Of a stretch of 64,000 nt of DNA, positions 30,887 to 39,880 are shown one piece after another. The notes under the pieces were generated by a model. That model did no database searches. It was not told the DNA's origin and saw only the letters and a list, made by a program, of their open reading frames with translations. The stretch comes from Cupriavidus cauae (GTDB lineage: Bacteria > Pseudomonadota > Gammaproteobacteria > Burkholderiales > Burkholderiaceae): assembly GCF_008632125.1 (NCBI RefSeq), contig NZ_VWRN01000025.1:1-64000 (forward strand). Reading direction: 5' to 3'. The stretch's first letter is position 1. Each line of letters starts with the position of its first letter. A program made the position numbers and the translations under genes.

Positions 30887-31329
30887 AGCGGGCGGCAGCG
30901 CCTTCGCGCGAAGGCGCCTGCCCTTGCGGCGGGGCCAGCTACGCCAGCTGCTGCGGACGCTTCCATCGCGGCGAGGCGCTGCCGGACACCGCCGAGCACC
31001 TGATGCGCTCGCGCTACAGCGCCTACGTGCTGAACGACGCGCAGTGGCTGCGCCAGAGCTGGCATCCGTCGACCTGCCCGGCGACGCTGGAGCAGGATCT
31101 TGCCCAGGACGCCGGTGGCCCGCGCACGCAGTGGCTGGGCCTGACCATCGTCGCGCATGCACCGCAGGACGACACCCACGCCGAGGTCGAATTCGTCGCG
31201 CGCTACAAGGTCGGCGGGCGCGCGTCGCGGCTGCACGAACGCAGCCGCTTCGTGCGCGAGCCGCGCGCGAGCGGCGAAGCGCCGCGCTGGCTGTACCTCG
31301 ATGGGGACATTCGCGGGGAAGCGCGATGA
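30883..31329 (+). CDS. YchJ-family SEC-C motif protein
   Basis: A 148-residue protein with the zinc-binding SEC-C-like motif near the N-terminus ([16 protein letters not shown]) and the YchJ core ([50 protein letters not shown]). No enzymatic activity is known for the family. The ATG overlaps the HAD stop by four bases, so translation is coupled. It is probably the last gene of the thiolase-SDR-ACAD-HCCA-HAD operon. Confidence 0.92.
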   Translation: MKRAAAPSREGACPCGGASYASCCGRFHRGEALPDTAEHLMRSRYSAYVLNDAQWLRQSWHPSTCPATLEQDLAQDAGGPRTQWLGLTIVAHAPQDDTHAEVEFVARYKVGGRASRLHERSRFVREPRASGEAPRWLYLDGDIRGEAR

Positions 31330-31427
31330 ACCGGGCCGCCGCCGTACGCTGAATTTCCGCACCGCGAACGCATTCATCGCATCGCATTCATCGCAACGCA
31401 TCACAAGATCAGGAAGAGACAGACCCG

Positions 31428-33035
31428 ATGCCCACGCTCGAATCCAAACTCAATGCCCGTTCCGAGGCCTTCAAGGCCAATGCCGAGGCGATGCAGGCCC
31501 TGGTCGCCGACCTGAAGGCGAAGATCGCCCAGGTGGCGCAGGGCGGTGGCGAAGACGCGCGCAACAAGCATCTGTCGCGCGGCAAGATGCTGCCGCGCGA
31601 GCGCGTGCAGCAGCTGCTCGACCCGGGCACGCCGTTCCTGGAGCTGTCGCAGCTGGCGGCCTACGACATGTACGACAATGCCGCGCCCGGCGCCGGCATC
31701 ATCACCGGCATCGGCCGCGTGGCCGGGCAGGAATGCGTGATCGTGTGCAACGACGCCACGGTCAAGGGCGGCACCTACTACCCGATGACCGTCAAGAAGC
31801 ATCTGCGCGCGCAGGAGATCGCCGAGCAGAACCATCTGCCCTGCATCTACCTGGTCGATTCGGGCGGCGCCAACCTGCCGAACCAGGACGATGTGTTCCC
31901 CGACCGCGATCACTTCGGCCGCATCTTCTACAACCAGGCCAACCTGTCGAAGATGGGCATTCCACAGATTGCCGTGGTGATGGGCTCGTGCACCGCCGGC
32001 GGCGCCTATGTGCCGGCGATGAGCGACGAGTCGATCATCGTCAAGAACCAGGGCACGATCTTTCTGGGCGGCCCGCCGCTGGTCAAGGCGGCCACCGGCG
32101 AGGAGGTCAGCGCCGAGGACCTGGGCGGCGCCGACGTGCATACGCGGCTGTCGGGCGTGGCCGACTACTTCGCGCAGAACGACGCGCATGCGCTGGGCCT
32201 GGCGCGCAATATCGTGCAGCACCTGAACCGCCGCAAGCCGGACCAGATCCGGCTGCACGCGCCGGTCGAGCCGCGCTATCCGGTCGAGGAACTGTACGGC
32301 GTGATCCCGACCGATACGCGCAAGCCCTACGACGTGCGCGAGGTGATCGCCCGCATCGTCGACGACTCGGACTTCGACGAATTCAAGGCGCGCTACGGCA
32401 CCACGCTGGTGTGCGGCTTCGCGCGGATCTGGGGCTACCCGGTCGGCATCGTCGCCAACAACGGCATCCTGTTCTCGGAGTCGGCGCTCAAGGGCGCGCA
32501 CTTCATCGAGCTGTGCTGCCAGCGCAAGATTCCGCTGGTGTTCCTGCAGAACATCACCGGCTTCATGGTGGGACGCAAGTACGAGAACGAGGGCATCGCC
32601 CGCAACGGCGCCAAGATGGTGACCGCGGTGGCGACCGCGCAGGTGCCGAAGTTCACGGTGATCATCGGCGGCTCGTTCGGCGCCGGCAATTACGGCATGT
32701 GCGGGCGCGCCTATTCGCCGCGCTTCCTGTGGATGTGGCCGAACGCGCGGATCTCGGTGATGGGCGGCGAGCAGGCGGCCAGCGTGCTGGCCACGGTGCG
32801 GCGCGACGGCATCGAGGGCCGCGGCGGCAGCTGGAGCGCCGAGGAGGAGGAGGCCTTCAAGCGGCCGATCCGCGAGCAGTACGAACACCAGGGCCATCCG
32901 TATTACGCCAGCGCGCGGCTGTGGGACGACGGCGTGATCGACCCCGCGCAGACCCGCACGGTGCTCGGCCTGGGCCTGTCGGCCAGCCTCAATGCCCCGA
33001 TCGACGAGATGAAGTTCGGCGTCTTCCGGATGTAA
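31428..33035 (+). CDS. liuB: methylcrotonyl-CoA carboxylase, carboxyltransferase subunit
   Basis: A 535-residue carboxyltransferase subunit. It is the MCC beta type, since it has the full-length double-crotonase fold with [45 protein letters not shown] and [26 protein letters not shown] in separate places, as in other LiuB/MccB. It transfers the carboxyl group from biotin on LiuD to 3-methylcrotonyl-CoA. Start [13 protein letters not shown] with an AGGAAGAGA-like site. Its partner liuD lies 7 kb further, with bioAFDB between. Confidence 0.96.
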   Translation: MPTLESKLNARSEAFKANAEAMQALVADLKAKIAQVAQGGGEDARNKHLSRGKMLPRERVQQLLDPGTPFLELSQLAAYDMYDNAAPGAGIITGIGRVAGQECVIVCNDATVKGGTYYPMTVKKHLRAQEIAEQNHLPCIYLVDSGGANLPNQDDVFPDRDHFGRIFYNQANLSKMGIPQIAVVMGSCTAGGAYVPAMSDESIIVKNQGTIFLGGPPLVKAATGEEVSAEDLGGADVHTRLSGVADYFAQNDAHALGLARNIVQHLNRRKPDQIRLHAPVEPRYPVEELYGVIPTDTRKPYDVREVIARIVDDSDFDEFKARYGTTLVCGFARIWGYPVGIVANNGILFSESALKGAHFIELCCQRKIPLVFLQNITGFMVGRKYENEGIARNGAKMVTAVATAQVPKFTVIIGGSFGAGNYGMCGRAYSPRFLWMWPNARISVMGGEQAASVLATVRRDGIEGRGGSWSAEEEEAFKRPIREQYEHQGHPYYASARLWDDGVIDPAQTRTVLGLGLSASLNAPIDEMKFGVFRM

Positions 33036-33038
33036 GCG

Positions 33039-34079
33039 ATGCTGCGTCGTTGCCGCGCGCCAGGTGCCCATGATGCCCGCGATGCCGCCCGCGATGTTCG
33101 CCGCAGCGTGCCGTTCGCCCGGCTGGCGCTGTGCCTGCTGGCATGGGCCGCGCTGCCGGCCGGCGCCGCGCCGCTCGAGGAGACCTGGTCGGTGCCGGTG
33201 ACGGTTACCGATGCGCACGGGCGACAGGTCTCGCAGCGCATTGTCGTCACCGCGTTCCGCGAGCCCGGCCACCAGCGCTATCCGCTGCTGGTGCTGAACC
33301 ACGGTCGCGCGCCCGATCCCTATGCGCGCGCCCGGCTGGGCCGCGTGCGGCTGGCCGAGCAGGCCGCGTATTTCGCCTCGCTCGGCTTCCAGGTGCTGGT
33401 GCCGACGCGCATCGGCTATGGTGCCAGCGGTGGCGACGATATCGAGAACACCGGCAGCTGCACGCGCAAGAACTATCGCCCCGGCTTCGAGGTGGCCGCG
33501 CAGCAGGTGCTGCAGGTGATCGAGATGGCGCGCTCGCGGCCGGAGATCGACGTGTCGCGGGTCGTGCTGGTCGGCCAGTCGTTCGGCGGCGCGGCGGTGA
33601 TCGCGCTGGCGGCGAAGAACCCGCCGGGTGTCCGGCTGGTGCTGAACTTCGCCGGCGGCGGCGGCGGCGATCCGCGCCTGCATCCGGGCGAGCCCTGCGC
33701 GCCCGACCAGCAGGCCGCGCTGTTCGCCGAATACGGCCGCAGCGCGCGCGTGCCGACGCACTGGATCTACACGACCAACGACCGCTACATGGGACCGTAT
33801 CCGGCGCAATGGTTCGAGGCCTTCCGCGGTGCCGGCGGCGTCGGCAAGTACCACGCGCTGCCGGCCTTCGGGCAGGACGGCCACCAGCTGTTCGCGCGGG
33901 GCCTGACGCGCTGGAAGCCGCTGGCCGAGAACGCGCTGCGCGATGCCGGCTTCGAGCCGCGGCCATTGAACCGGCCGGCGGCCGCGAGCGCGGTCCGACC
34001 GAATGACGTCCGGCCGAACGGCGTCCGACCGATCGAAGGGCGGCCGATCGACGGTCGACCGAACGACGCCCGCAGATAG
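33039..34079 (+). CDS. exported alpha/beta hydrolase (dienelactone hydrolase-like) with repeat tail
   Basis: A 346-residue alpha/beta hydrolase three bases after liuB. An N-terminal segment of 25 mostly basic residues and then a hydrophobic stretch (LALCLLAWAALPAGAAP) look like a signal peptide. The fold shows YPLLVLNHGRAP, the nucleophile elbow VGQSFGGAAV and late acid/His positions (TTNDRYMG, FGQDGHQLF). The C-terminal 27 residues are an imperfect five-residue repeat (VRPND/VRPNG/VRPIE/GRPID), encoded by 15-bp units. It is inserted between liuB and liuC. Substrate unknown. Confidence 0.85.
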   Translation: MLRRCRAPGAHDARDAARDVRRSVPFARLALCLLAWAALPAGAAPLEETWSVPVTVTDAHGRQVSQRIVVTAFREPGHQRYPLLVLNHGRAPDPYARARLGRVRLAEQAAYFASLGFQVLVPTRIGYGASGGDDIENTGSCTRKNYRPGFEVAAQQVLQVIEMARSRPEIDVSRVVLVGQSFGGAAVIALAAKNPPGVRLVLNFAGGGGGDPRLHPGEPCAPDQQAALFAEYGRSARVPTHWIYTTNDRYMGPYPAQWFEAFRGAGGVGKYHALPAFGQDGHQLFARGLTRWKPLAENALRDAGFEPRPLNRPAAASAVRPNDVRPNGVRPIEGRPIDGRPNDARR

Positions 34080-34119
34080 CCGAAAACGCAATCCACACCA
34101 GAACTGCCAGGAGACCACG

Positions 34120-34908
34120 ATGGAATTCACCACCCTGACCGTGACCGTCGAGCGCCATGTCGCCACGGTGACGCTGAACCGCCCCGATGTGCGCAACGCC
34201 TTCAACGAGACCGTGATCGCCGAGCTGAGCGGCGCCTTCCGCGCGCTGGGCGATACGCCCGAGGTGCGCGCGATCGTGCTGGCCGGGCAGGGGCCCGCGT
34301 TCTGCGCCGGCGCCGACCTGAACTGGATGAAGAAGATGGCCGGCTACTCGCACGACGAGAACCGGGCCGACGCGCTGCAGCTCGCGCAGATGCTGCATAC
34401 GATCTGGGCGTGTCCGAAGCCGGTGATCGCGCGCATCCACGGCGATACCTATGCCGGTGGCGTCGGCCTGGTGGCGGCCTGCGATATCGCGGTGGCGGCC
34501 GACCACGCGCATTTCTGCCTGTCCGAAGCGCGCCTGGGGCTGCTGCCGGCGACGATCAGCCCGTACGTGATCCGCGCGATGGGCGAGCAGGCGGCGCGCC
34601 GCTACTTCATCACCGCCGAACGCTTCGATGCGGCCGAGGCGCTGCGGCTGGGCTTCGTGCATGCGGTGGTGCCGGCCGACGGGCTCGACGCCAAGGTCGC
34701 CGAGCTGACCGCCGCGCTGGTCGCCAACAGCCCGAACGCAGTGCGCGAAAGCAAGCGGCTGGTGCAGGACATCGCCGGCCGCGCCATCGACGACGACCTG
34801 CTGGCCGATACCGCCGAGCGCATCGCGGCGATCCGCGCCTCCGACGAGGGCCGCGAGGGCGTGCGCTCCTTCCTCGAAAAGCGCAGCCCGTCGTGGCGGC
34901 CGGCCTGA
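34120..34908 (+). CDS. liuC: methylglutaconyl-CoA hydratase (enoyl-CoA hydratase family)
   Basis: A 262-residue crotonase with a CAGGAGA site. It has the oxyanion motif FCAGADLNWMKKM, characteristic of methylglutaconyl-CoA hydratases, then YAGGVGLVAACDIAVA with the second oxyanion backbone position, a catalytic Glu in LSEARLGLLPATI, and a C-terminal helix. It hydrates 3-methylglutaconyl-CoA, the product of the LiuB/LiuD carboxylase, to HMG-CoA. It lies 40 bp after the exported hydrolase and before the bio operon. Confidence 0.94.
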   Translation: MEFTTLTVTVERHVATVTLNRPDVRNAFNETVIAELSGAFRALGDTPEVRAIVLAGQGPAFCAGADLNWMKKMAGYSHDENRADALQLAQMLHTIWACPKPVIARIHGDTYAGGVGLVAACDIAVAADHAHFCLSEARLGLLPATISPYVIRAMGEQAARRYFITAERFDAAEALRLGFVHAVVPADGLDAKVAELTAALVANSPNAVRESKRLVQDIAGRAIDDDLLADTAERIAAIRASDEGREGVRSFLEKRSPSWRPA

Positions 34909-35213
34909 AGCGATGATCCCGATGAGATCGACGATGTCCGCGATGCCGAGGATGTGCGCGATGCCAACGATGTCCGCGCCGCCGGCGGCGACGATGTGCG
35001 CAGATGCGCGCGCAGTGGTGGGCGATCGCGGCTTCGTCGCCCAACTACGGAGAATCTGACGCCAACACGCCCATAACGCGCAAATCCGGCGCCGTTTGCC
35101 AAGCCCGCAAGGACCTTCCTACCATGCGTTCTCCCAATCCAGCCGCGTTCCCCGCGCCGCCCGGGCCCACCCGGAACGGCACGCGCGCGGCCGGCCAACC
35201 ATGGAGGACTCCC
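34909..35213. other. spacer before bioA with short direct repeats
   Basis: About 305 bp with no supported gene. Its left part (34914-34995) is a run of GATG-centred direct repeats (GATGTCCGCGATGCC and GATGTGCGCGATGCC near-copies). An in-frame ATG for bioA lies at 35124 and the preferred TTG at 35214. No biotin-operator palindrome (BirA-type TTGTAAACC...GGTTTACAA) was seen. Confidence 0.6.
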
Positions 35214-36653
35214 TTGCATACCCAGTCCTTGCAAACCGCCCCCACTGACCCGCCCGCCGCGCCCGCGCGGCAGGACGGCAACGGGCTCGCCGCGCGCAGC
35301 CAGCGCGCGGTATGGCATCCCTGCACGCGCCTGCGTCCGGGCGGCGACCGGCCGCCGCTGGCCGTGGTCCGCGGCGAAGGGCCCTGGCTCTACGACGACG
35401 AAGGCCGGCGCCTGTTCGACGCCACCAGCTCGTGGTGGGTCAATCTGTTCGGCCATGCGAATCCCGCCATCAACGCCGCGCTGAAGGACCAGCTCGACAC
35501 GCTCGAGCACGTGATGCTGGCCGGCTGCACCCACGGTCCGGCGGTCGAGCTGGCGGAACGGCTGTCGGCGCTGACCGGCGGCGCGCTCGGCCATGCGTTC
35601 TACGCGTCGGACGGCGCCTCGGCGGTCGAGATCGCGCTGAAGATGAGCTTCCACTACTGGCGCAACAGCGGGCTGCCGGGCAAGCGCGAGTTCGTCTGCC
35701 TGCGCCACGGCTATCACGGCGAGACCGTCGGCGCGCTGGCGGTCACCGATGTCGCGGTATTCCGCGATGCCTACGATCCGCTGCTGATGCGCGCCCACGT
35801 GGCGATGTCGCCGGACGCGCGCCAGGCGGCGTCCGGCGAGTCGCCGCGCGAGGTCGCGCAGCGCGCGCTCGACGAACTCGAAGCGCTGCTGCAGCAGCGC
35901 GCCGCCAGCATCGCGGCGCTGATCGTCGAGCCGCTGGTGCAGTGCGCGGCCGGCATGGCGATGCACGATCCGGCCTATCTGGACGGCGTGCGAGCGCTGT
36001 GCGACCGCTACCGGGTCCATCTGGTCGCCGACGAGATCGCGGTCGGTTGCGGGCGCACCGGCACTTTCTTCGCGTGGGAACAGTCGCGTGGCGAGGCCCC
36101 GCTAGGCGCGCAGCAGTGGCCCGATTTCCTGTGCCTGTCCAAGGGCATCAGTGGCGGCTATCTGCCGCTGTCGCTGGTGCTGACGCGCAGCGCGATCCAG
36201 CAGGCCTTCGTCGCCGACGAGCTGTCGCGCAGCTTCCTGCATTCGCATTCGTACACCGGCAATCCGCTGGCCTGCCGCGCGGCGCTGGCGACACTGGACC
36301 TGTTCGCGCAGCACGACGTGCTGGCGATGAACCGGCAGCGCGCGCAGTGGCTGGCGCAGGGGCTGGCCGGCCTGGCCGCCGATGCGCGGCTGTGCCACGT
36401 GCGCCAGCGCGGGCTGATCTGGGCCGCCGATCTGCGCGAGCCGTTCGCCACCGAAACGTTCGCCGCGGACTTCCATCGGGCCGCGCTGGAGCGCGGCGTG
36501 CTGATCCGGCCGATCGGCAACACGCTGTACGTGATGCCGCCCTACGTCTTCGATGCGCCGCTGGCCAGCTGGCTCGGCGAGCGTCTGCTGGCCGCGCTCG
36601 ACAGCGTGGTCGCACCGGCCGGTTCGGCCAGGGAGGCGCGTCATGCTGCTTGA
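35214..36653 (+). CDS. bioA: adenosylmethionine-8-amino-7-oxononanoate aminotransferase
   Basis: A fold-type I aminotransferase making 7,8-diaminopelargonate from KAPA with AdoMet as amino donor. Visible motifs: [25 protein letters not shown], the pyridoxal-phosphate Asp in [13 protein letters not shown] and the Lys in [13 protein letters not shown]. From TTG 35214, with GGAGG six bases upstream, it is 479 residues, near the family length. A longer ATG start at 35124 (AAGGA ten bases upstream) would add 30 Pro/Arg-rich residues and cannot be excluded. Its end overlaps the bioF start by 11 bp. First of four biotin genes. Confidence 0.95.
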   Translation: MHTQSLQTAPTDPPAAPARQDGNGLAARSQRAVWHPCTRLRPGGDRPPLAVVRGEGPWLYDDEGRRLFDATSSWWVNLFGHANPAINAALKDQLDTLEHVMLAGCTHGPAVELAERLSALTGGALGHAFYASDGASAVEIALKMSFHYWRNSGLPGKREFVCLRHGYHGETVGALAVTDVAVFRDAYDPLLMRAHVAMSPDARQAASGESPREVAQRALDELEALLQQRAASIAALIVEPLVQCAAGMAMHDPAYLDGVRALCDRYRVHLVADEIAVGCGRTGTFFAWEQSRGEAPLGAQQWPDFLCLSKGISGGYLPLSLVLTRSAIQQAFVADELSRSFLHSHSYTGNPLACRAALATLDLFAQHDVLAMNRQRAQWLAQGLAGLAADARLCHVRQRGLIWAADLREPFATETFAADFHRAALERGVLIRPIGNTLYVMPPYVFDAPLASWLGERLLAALDSVVAPAGSAREARHAA

Positions 36654-37887
36654 TCGACTGAGCCAGGCCGCGGCCGAGCGGGAACGCCAGGCGCTGACCC
36701 GTACTCGCCGTATCGCGCATACGCCGTGCGCGCCCCGGCAGACCGTCGGCGCCGTGCTGGCCGACGGCAGCGAGGCCGAGCCGCGTTCCCTGCTGGGCTT
36801 CAGCAGCAACGATTACCTCGGGCTCGCCAACCATCCGGCCATCGTCGATGCCTTTGCCGAGGGTGCGCGGCGCTGGGGCGCGGGCAGCGGGGCCTCGCAT
36901 CTGGTCACGGGGCACGGCCTTGCGCATCACCGCCTCGAGACCGAACTGGCGCGCTGGTACGCCGAATCGATTCCGGGCGCGGCCGCGCTGTACTTCTGCA
37001 CCGGCTACATGGCCAATCTGGCGGTGCTGACCGCGCTCGGCGGTGCCGATGCCACGCTGTTCTGCGAGGCGCTGAACCACGCGTCGCTGATCGACGGCGC
37101 GCGGCTGGCGCGCGCGAGCGTGCAGCGTTACCCGCATGGCGATGTCGCCGCGCTCGACGCGCTGCTCGCCGCCAGCGAATCGCCGCTGAAGCTGGTCGTT
37201 ACCGACGGTGTCTTCAGCATGGACGGCGATGTCGCGCCGCTGGCCGAACTGCTGGCGCTGGCCGAGCGGCACGATGCCTGGCTGATCGTGGACGATGCGC
37301 ACGGCTTCGGCGTGCTGGGCGAACGCGGCCACGGCGTGCTCGAGCAACTGGGCCTGTCGTCGCAGCGGCTGGTCTATATCGGCACGCTCGGCAAGGCGGC
37401 CGGCGTGGCGGGCGCTTTCGTCGCCGCGCATCGGCTGATCGTCGAACATCTGGTCAATACCGCGCGCACGTATATCTTCACCACGGCGGCGCCGCCGGCG
37501 TCTGCCCATGCGCTGCTGACCAGCCTCGCGCTGATCGAGGGCGACGAGGGCGCGCAGCGGCGCGCGGCGCTGCGGCAGCGCATCGCCGAATTGCGTGCCG
37601 GTCTGGCGCCGATGGCCGCCCGCGCTGGCTGGCAGTTGGCCGACAGCGCGACCGCGATCCAGCCGCTGATTGTCGGCGGCAACGCCGCGGCGCTGTCGCT
37701 GTCGGCGGGACTGGAGCAGGCCGGCATCCGCGTCGGCGCGATCCGTCCGCCGACCGTGCCCGAGGGCACCGCGCGGCTGCGCATCACGCTGTCCGCCGCG
37801 CATCGCGAAGCGGACGTCGCGGCCCTGCTGGCGGCGCTGGGTGCGCTGGCGGCACGGGCCACGCCGCCGTGCAGGGAGGCCGCATGA
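36643..37887 (+). CDS. bioF: 8-amino-7-oxononanoate synthase (KAPA synthase)
   Basis: A 414-residue PLP enzyme that condenses pimeloyl-CoA/ACP with alanine. Motifs: [36 protein letters not shown], the Asp/His pair [11 protein letters not shown], and Lys251 in [11 protein letters not shown] that binds PLP. The start overlaps the bioA stop by 11 bases, with GGGAGG in bioA, so translation is coupled. Full length, intact. Confidence 0.96.
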   Translation: MLLDRLSQAAAERERQALTRTRRIAHTPCAPRQTVGAVLADGSEAEPRSLLGFSSNDYLGLANHPAIVDAFAEGARRWGAGSGASHLVTGHGLAHHRLETELARWYAESIPGAAALYFCTGYMANLAVLTALGGADATLFCEALNHASLIDGARLARASVQRYPHGDVAALDALLAASESPLKLVVTDGVFSMDGDVAPLAELLALAERHDAWLIVDDAHGFGVLGERGHGVLEQLGLSSQRLVYIGTLGKAAGVAGAFVAAHRLIVEHLVNTARTYIFTTAAPPASAHALLTSLALIEGDEGAQRRAALRQRIAELRAGLAPMAARAGWQLADSATAIQPLIVGGNAAALSLSAGLEQAGIRVGAIRPPTVPEGTARLRITLSAAHREADVAALLAALGALAARATPPCREAA

Positions 37888-38630
37888 GCCCAGTTTCCCC
37901 ATTCGCCTGCTTCGTGACGGGCACCGATACCGGGGTCGGCAAGACCCACGCCAGCGCGGCGCTGCTGCACGCGCTTGCCGCGCAGGGCCGCACGGCGGTC
38001 GGCATGAAGCCGGTCGCCAGCGGCTGCGACTGGCGCGACGGCCAGTGGCACAACGACGATGTCGCGCTGCTGCGCGCGGCCAGCAGCGTCGACGTGCCGC
38101 TCGCGCAGACCTGCCCCTGGCTGCTGCGCACGCCGTGCTCGCCCCATCTGGCGGCCCAGGCCGACGGCGTTCGCATTGAAGCCGAGCCGATCCTGTCGGC
38201 GTTTGCGGCGCTGCGCGCGCAGGCCGACGCGGTGGTGGTCGAAGGCGTCGGCGGCTTTCGCGTGCCGCTGGCCGGCGGCCCGAACGGCTGGGACACCGCC
38301 GATCTCGCGGTCCGGCTCGGCCTGCCGGTGATCCTGGTGGTCGGCATCCGGCTGGGGTGCCTGAGCCATGCGCTGCTGACCGCCGAGGCGGTACGCGCGC
38401 GCGGGCTGCGCCTGGCCGGCTGGATCGCCAACCGGATCGACCCCGACATGCTGCTGGCCGACGAGAACATCGCCACGCTGCGCGGTGCCTTCGACGCGAT
38501 CGGCACGCCTTGCCTCGGCACGCTGCCCTGGCAACTGCCTGCCGACCAGGCCGCGCGCTGCCTCGACCTGGCCGCGCTGCTCGACCCCACCCGACATCCC
38601 GGCGACGCGCCCATCGAGCGCGCCGCCTGA
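37884..38630 (+). CDS. bioD: dethiobiotin synthetase
   Basis: A 248-residue ATP-dependent ligase closing the ureido ring of dethiobiotin. P-loop [12 protein letters not shown] (Lys20), then GMKPVASG, a later Glu in [14 protein letters not shown] and the NRIDPD segment. It overlaps the bioF stop by four bases (ATGA) with GGGAGG before it. Full family length. Confidence 0.96.
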   Translation: MSPVSPFACFVTGTDTGVGKTHASAALLHALAAQGRTAVGMKPVASGCDWRDGQWHNDDVALLRAASSVDVPLAQTCPWLLRTPCSPHLAAQADGVRIEAEPILSAFAALRAQADAVVVEGVGGFRVPLAGGPNGWDTADLAVRLGLPVILVVGIRLGCLSHALLTAEAVRARGLRLAGWIANRIDPDMLLADENIATLRGAFDAIGTPCLGTLPWQLPADQAARCLDLAALLDPTRHPGDAPIERAA

Positions 38631-38649
38631 CCACAGAATTCGACCCGAC

Positions 38650-39714
38650 ATGACTACCATCGCCACCATTTCCGCCGATTCGCTGCGCCAGAGCGCGCGC
38701 CAGCAGGTCGCTCAAGCCACTCAAGCCACTCAGGCCACTCAGGCCGGCACCGACGATACCAGCGGCAACAACGCCCGCTGGACCGTCGACGCGGTCGCCG
38801 CGCTGTTCGCGCTGCCGTTCAACGACCTGCTGTTCCGCGCGCAGCAGGTCCATCGCGAGCACTTCGACGCCAATACCGTGCAGCTGTCGACGCTGCTGTC
38901 GATCAAGACCGGGGGCTGCGAGGAGGATTGCGGCTATTGCCCGCAGAGCGCGCACCACGATGCCGGCGTCAAGGCCGGCAAGCTGATGGCGCTCGAAGAC
39001 GTGCTCGAGGCGGCGCGCACCGCCAAGGCCAACGGCGCCACGCGCTTCTGCATGGGCGCCGCCTGGCGCAGCCCGAAGGACCGCCATCTCGAACCCGTGA
39101 TCGACATGGTGCGCGAGGTCAAGGCCATGGGGCTGGAGACCTGCGTCACGCTCGGCATGCTGCGCGCCGAGCAGGCGCAGCGCCTGAAGGACGCCGGCCT
39201 CGATTACTACAACCACAATCTGGATACCTCGCCGGAGTTCTATGGCGAGATCATCAGCACGCGGACCTACCAGGACCGGCTGGACACCATCGGCCATGTG
39301 CGCGACGCCGGCATCAACGTCTGCTGCGGCGGCATCGTCGGCATGGGCGAGACGCGCGAGGCGCGCGCCGGCCTGATCGCGCAGCTGGCCAATATGGACC
39401 CGTATCCGGAGTCGGTGCCCATCAACAATCTGGTCCAGGTCGAGGGCACGCCGCTGGCCGGCACCGCGCCGCTGGACCCGTTCGAGTTCGTCCGCACCAT
39501 CGCGGTCGCGCGCATCACGATGCCGCGCGCGATGGTGCGCCTGTCCGCCGGCCGCGAGGCCATGGACGAAGCGTTGCAGGCGCTGTGCTTCCTGGCCGGC
39601 GCCAATTCGATTTTCTACGGCGACAAGCTGCTGACCACCGGCAACCCGCAGGCCGAGCGCGATCGCGCGCTGCTGGGCCGGCTCGGCATCCGCGCGGAAG
39701 GACACGCGGGATGA
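38650..39714 (+). CDS. bioB: biotin synthase
   Basis: A 354-residue radical-SAM enzyme that inserts sulfur into dethiobiotin. The [4Fe-4S] motif is Cys90/Cys94/Cys97 in [14 protein letters not shown]; the second cluster ligands are in FCMGAAWR and ETCVTLGML, and Arg in the late [13 protein letters not shown] block. The first 45 residues include an ATQATQATQ repeat (9-bp units) absent from most BioB, probably a low-complexity extension without function. ATG 38650 has a weak site. Last of the bio operon. Confidence 0.96.
   Translation: MTTIATISADSLRQSARQQVAQATQATQATQAGTDDTSGNNARWTVDAVAALFALPFNDLLFRAQQVHREHFDANTVQLSTLLSIKTGGCEEDCGYCPQSAHHDAGVKAGKLMALEDVLEAARTAKANGATRFCMGAAWRSPKDRHLEPVIDMVREVKAMGLETCVTLGMLRAEQAQRLKDAGLDYYNHNLDTSPEFYGEIISTRTYQDRLDTIGHVRDAGINVCCGGIVGMGETREARAGLIAQLANMDPYPESVPINNLVQVEGTPLAGTAPLDPFEFVRTIAVARITMPRAMVRLSAGREAMDEALQALCFLAGANSIFYGDKLLTTGNPQAERDRALLGRLGIRAEGHAG
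38709..38745 (+). repeat. 9-bp tandem repeat within bioB
   Basis: ACTCA(A/G)GCC occurs about four times head to tail near the 5' end of bioB and encodes the [10 protein letters not shown] stretch (residues 22-31). It keeps the reading frame. Confidence 0.8.
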
Positions 39715-39718
39715 CGAA

Positions 39719-39820
39719 GGTGTCCGTGCCTGCGGTCCACCCCGCATTCCCGCGAAAGCGGGGCCCCGGCGACTTGCGCAAGCCGCCGGGTTCCCGCATG
39801 CGCGGGGACGACGGGGCGTT
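39719..39820. repeat. intergenic REP-like element with two hairpins
   Basis: Between bioB and liuD lie two short hairpins, CCCGC-GAAA-GCGGG (39749-39762) and CCCGC-ATGC-GCGGG (39793-39806), in the context CATTCCCGCGAAAGCGGGG and TTCCCGCATGCGCGGGGACG, separated by a GCGACTTGCGCAAG linker. This resembles the dispersed intergenic repeats of Burkholderiaceae (ATTCCCGC...GCGGGAATGACG). Only this copy is obvious in the window. Confidence 0.7.
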
Positions 39821-39880
39821 GCGCGCGGCGCGGACACCAGCAGCCAGCCGGTCGCCGTTCCCCATCAACAAGGAGGAGCC

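Noticed and set aside
35000-35213. BirA operator before bioA
   Set aside because: No TTGTAAACC-type half-sites were found in the spacer.
36148-39837. Long minus-strand open frame opposite the bio genes (about 1,200 residues)
   Set aside because: Its composition is Arg/Ala/Gly/His-rich with no protein-like pattern; it is a GC-driven shadow of bioA-bioF-bioD-bioB.
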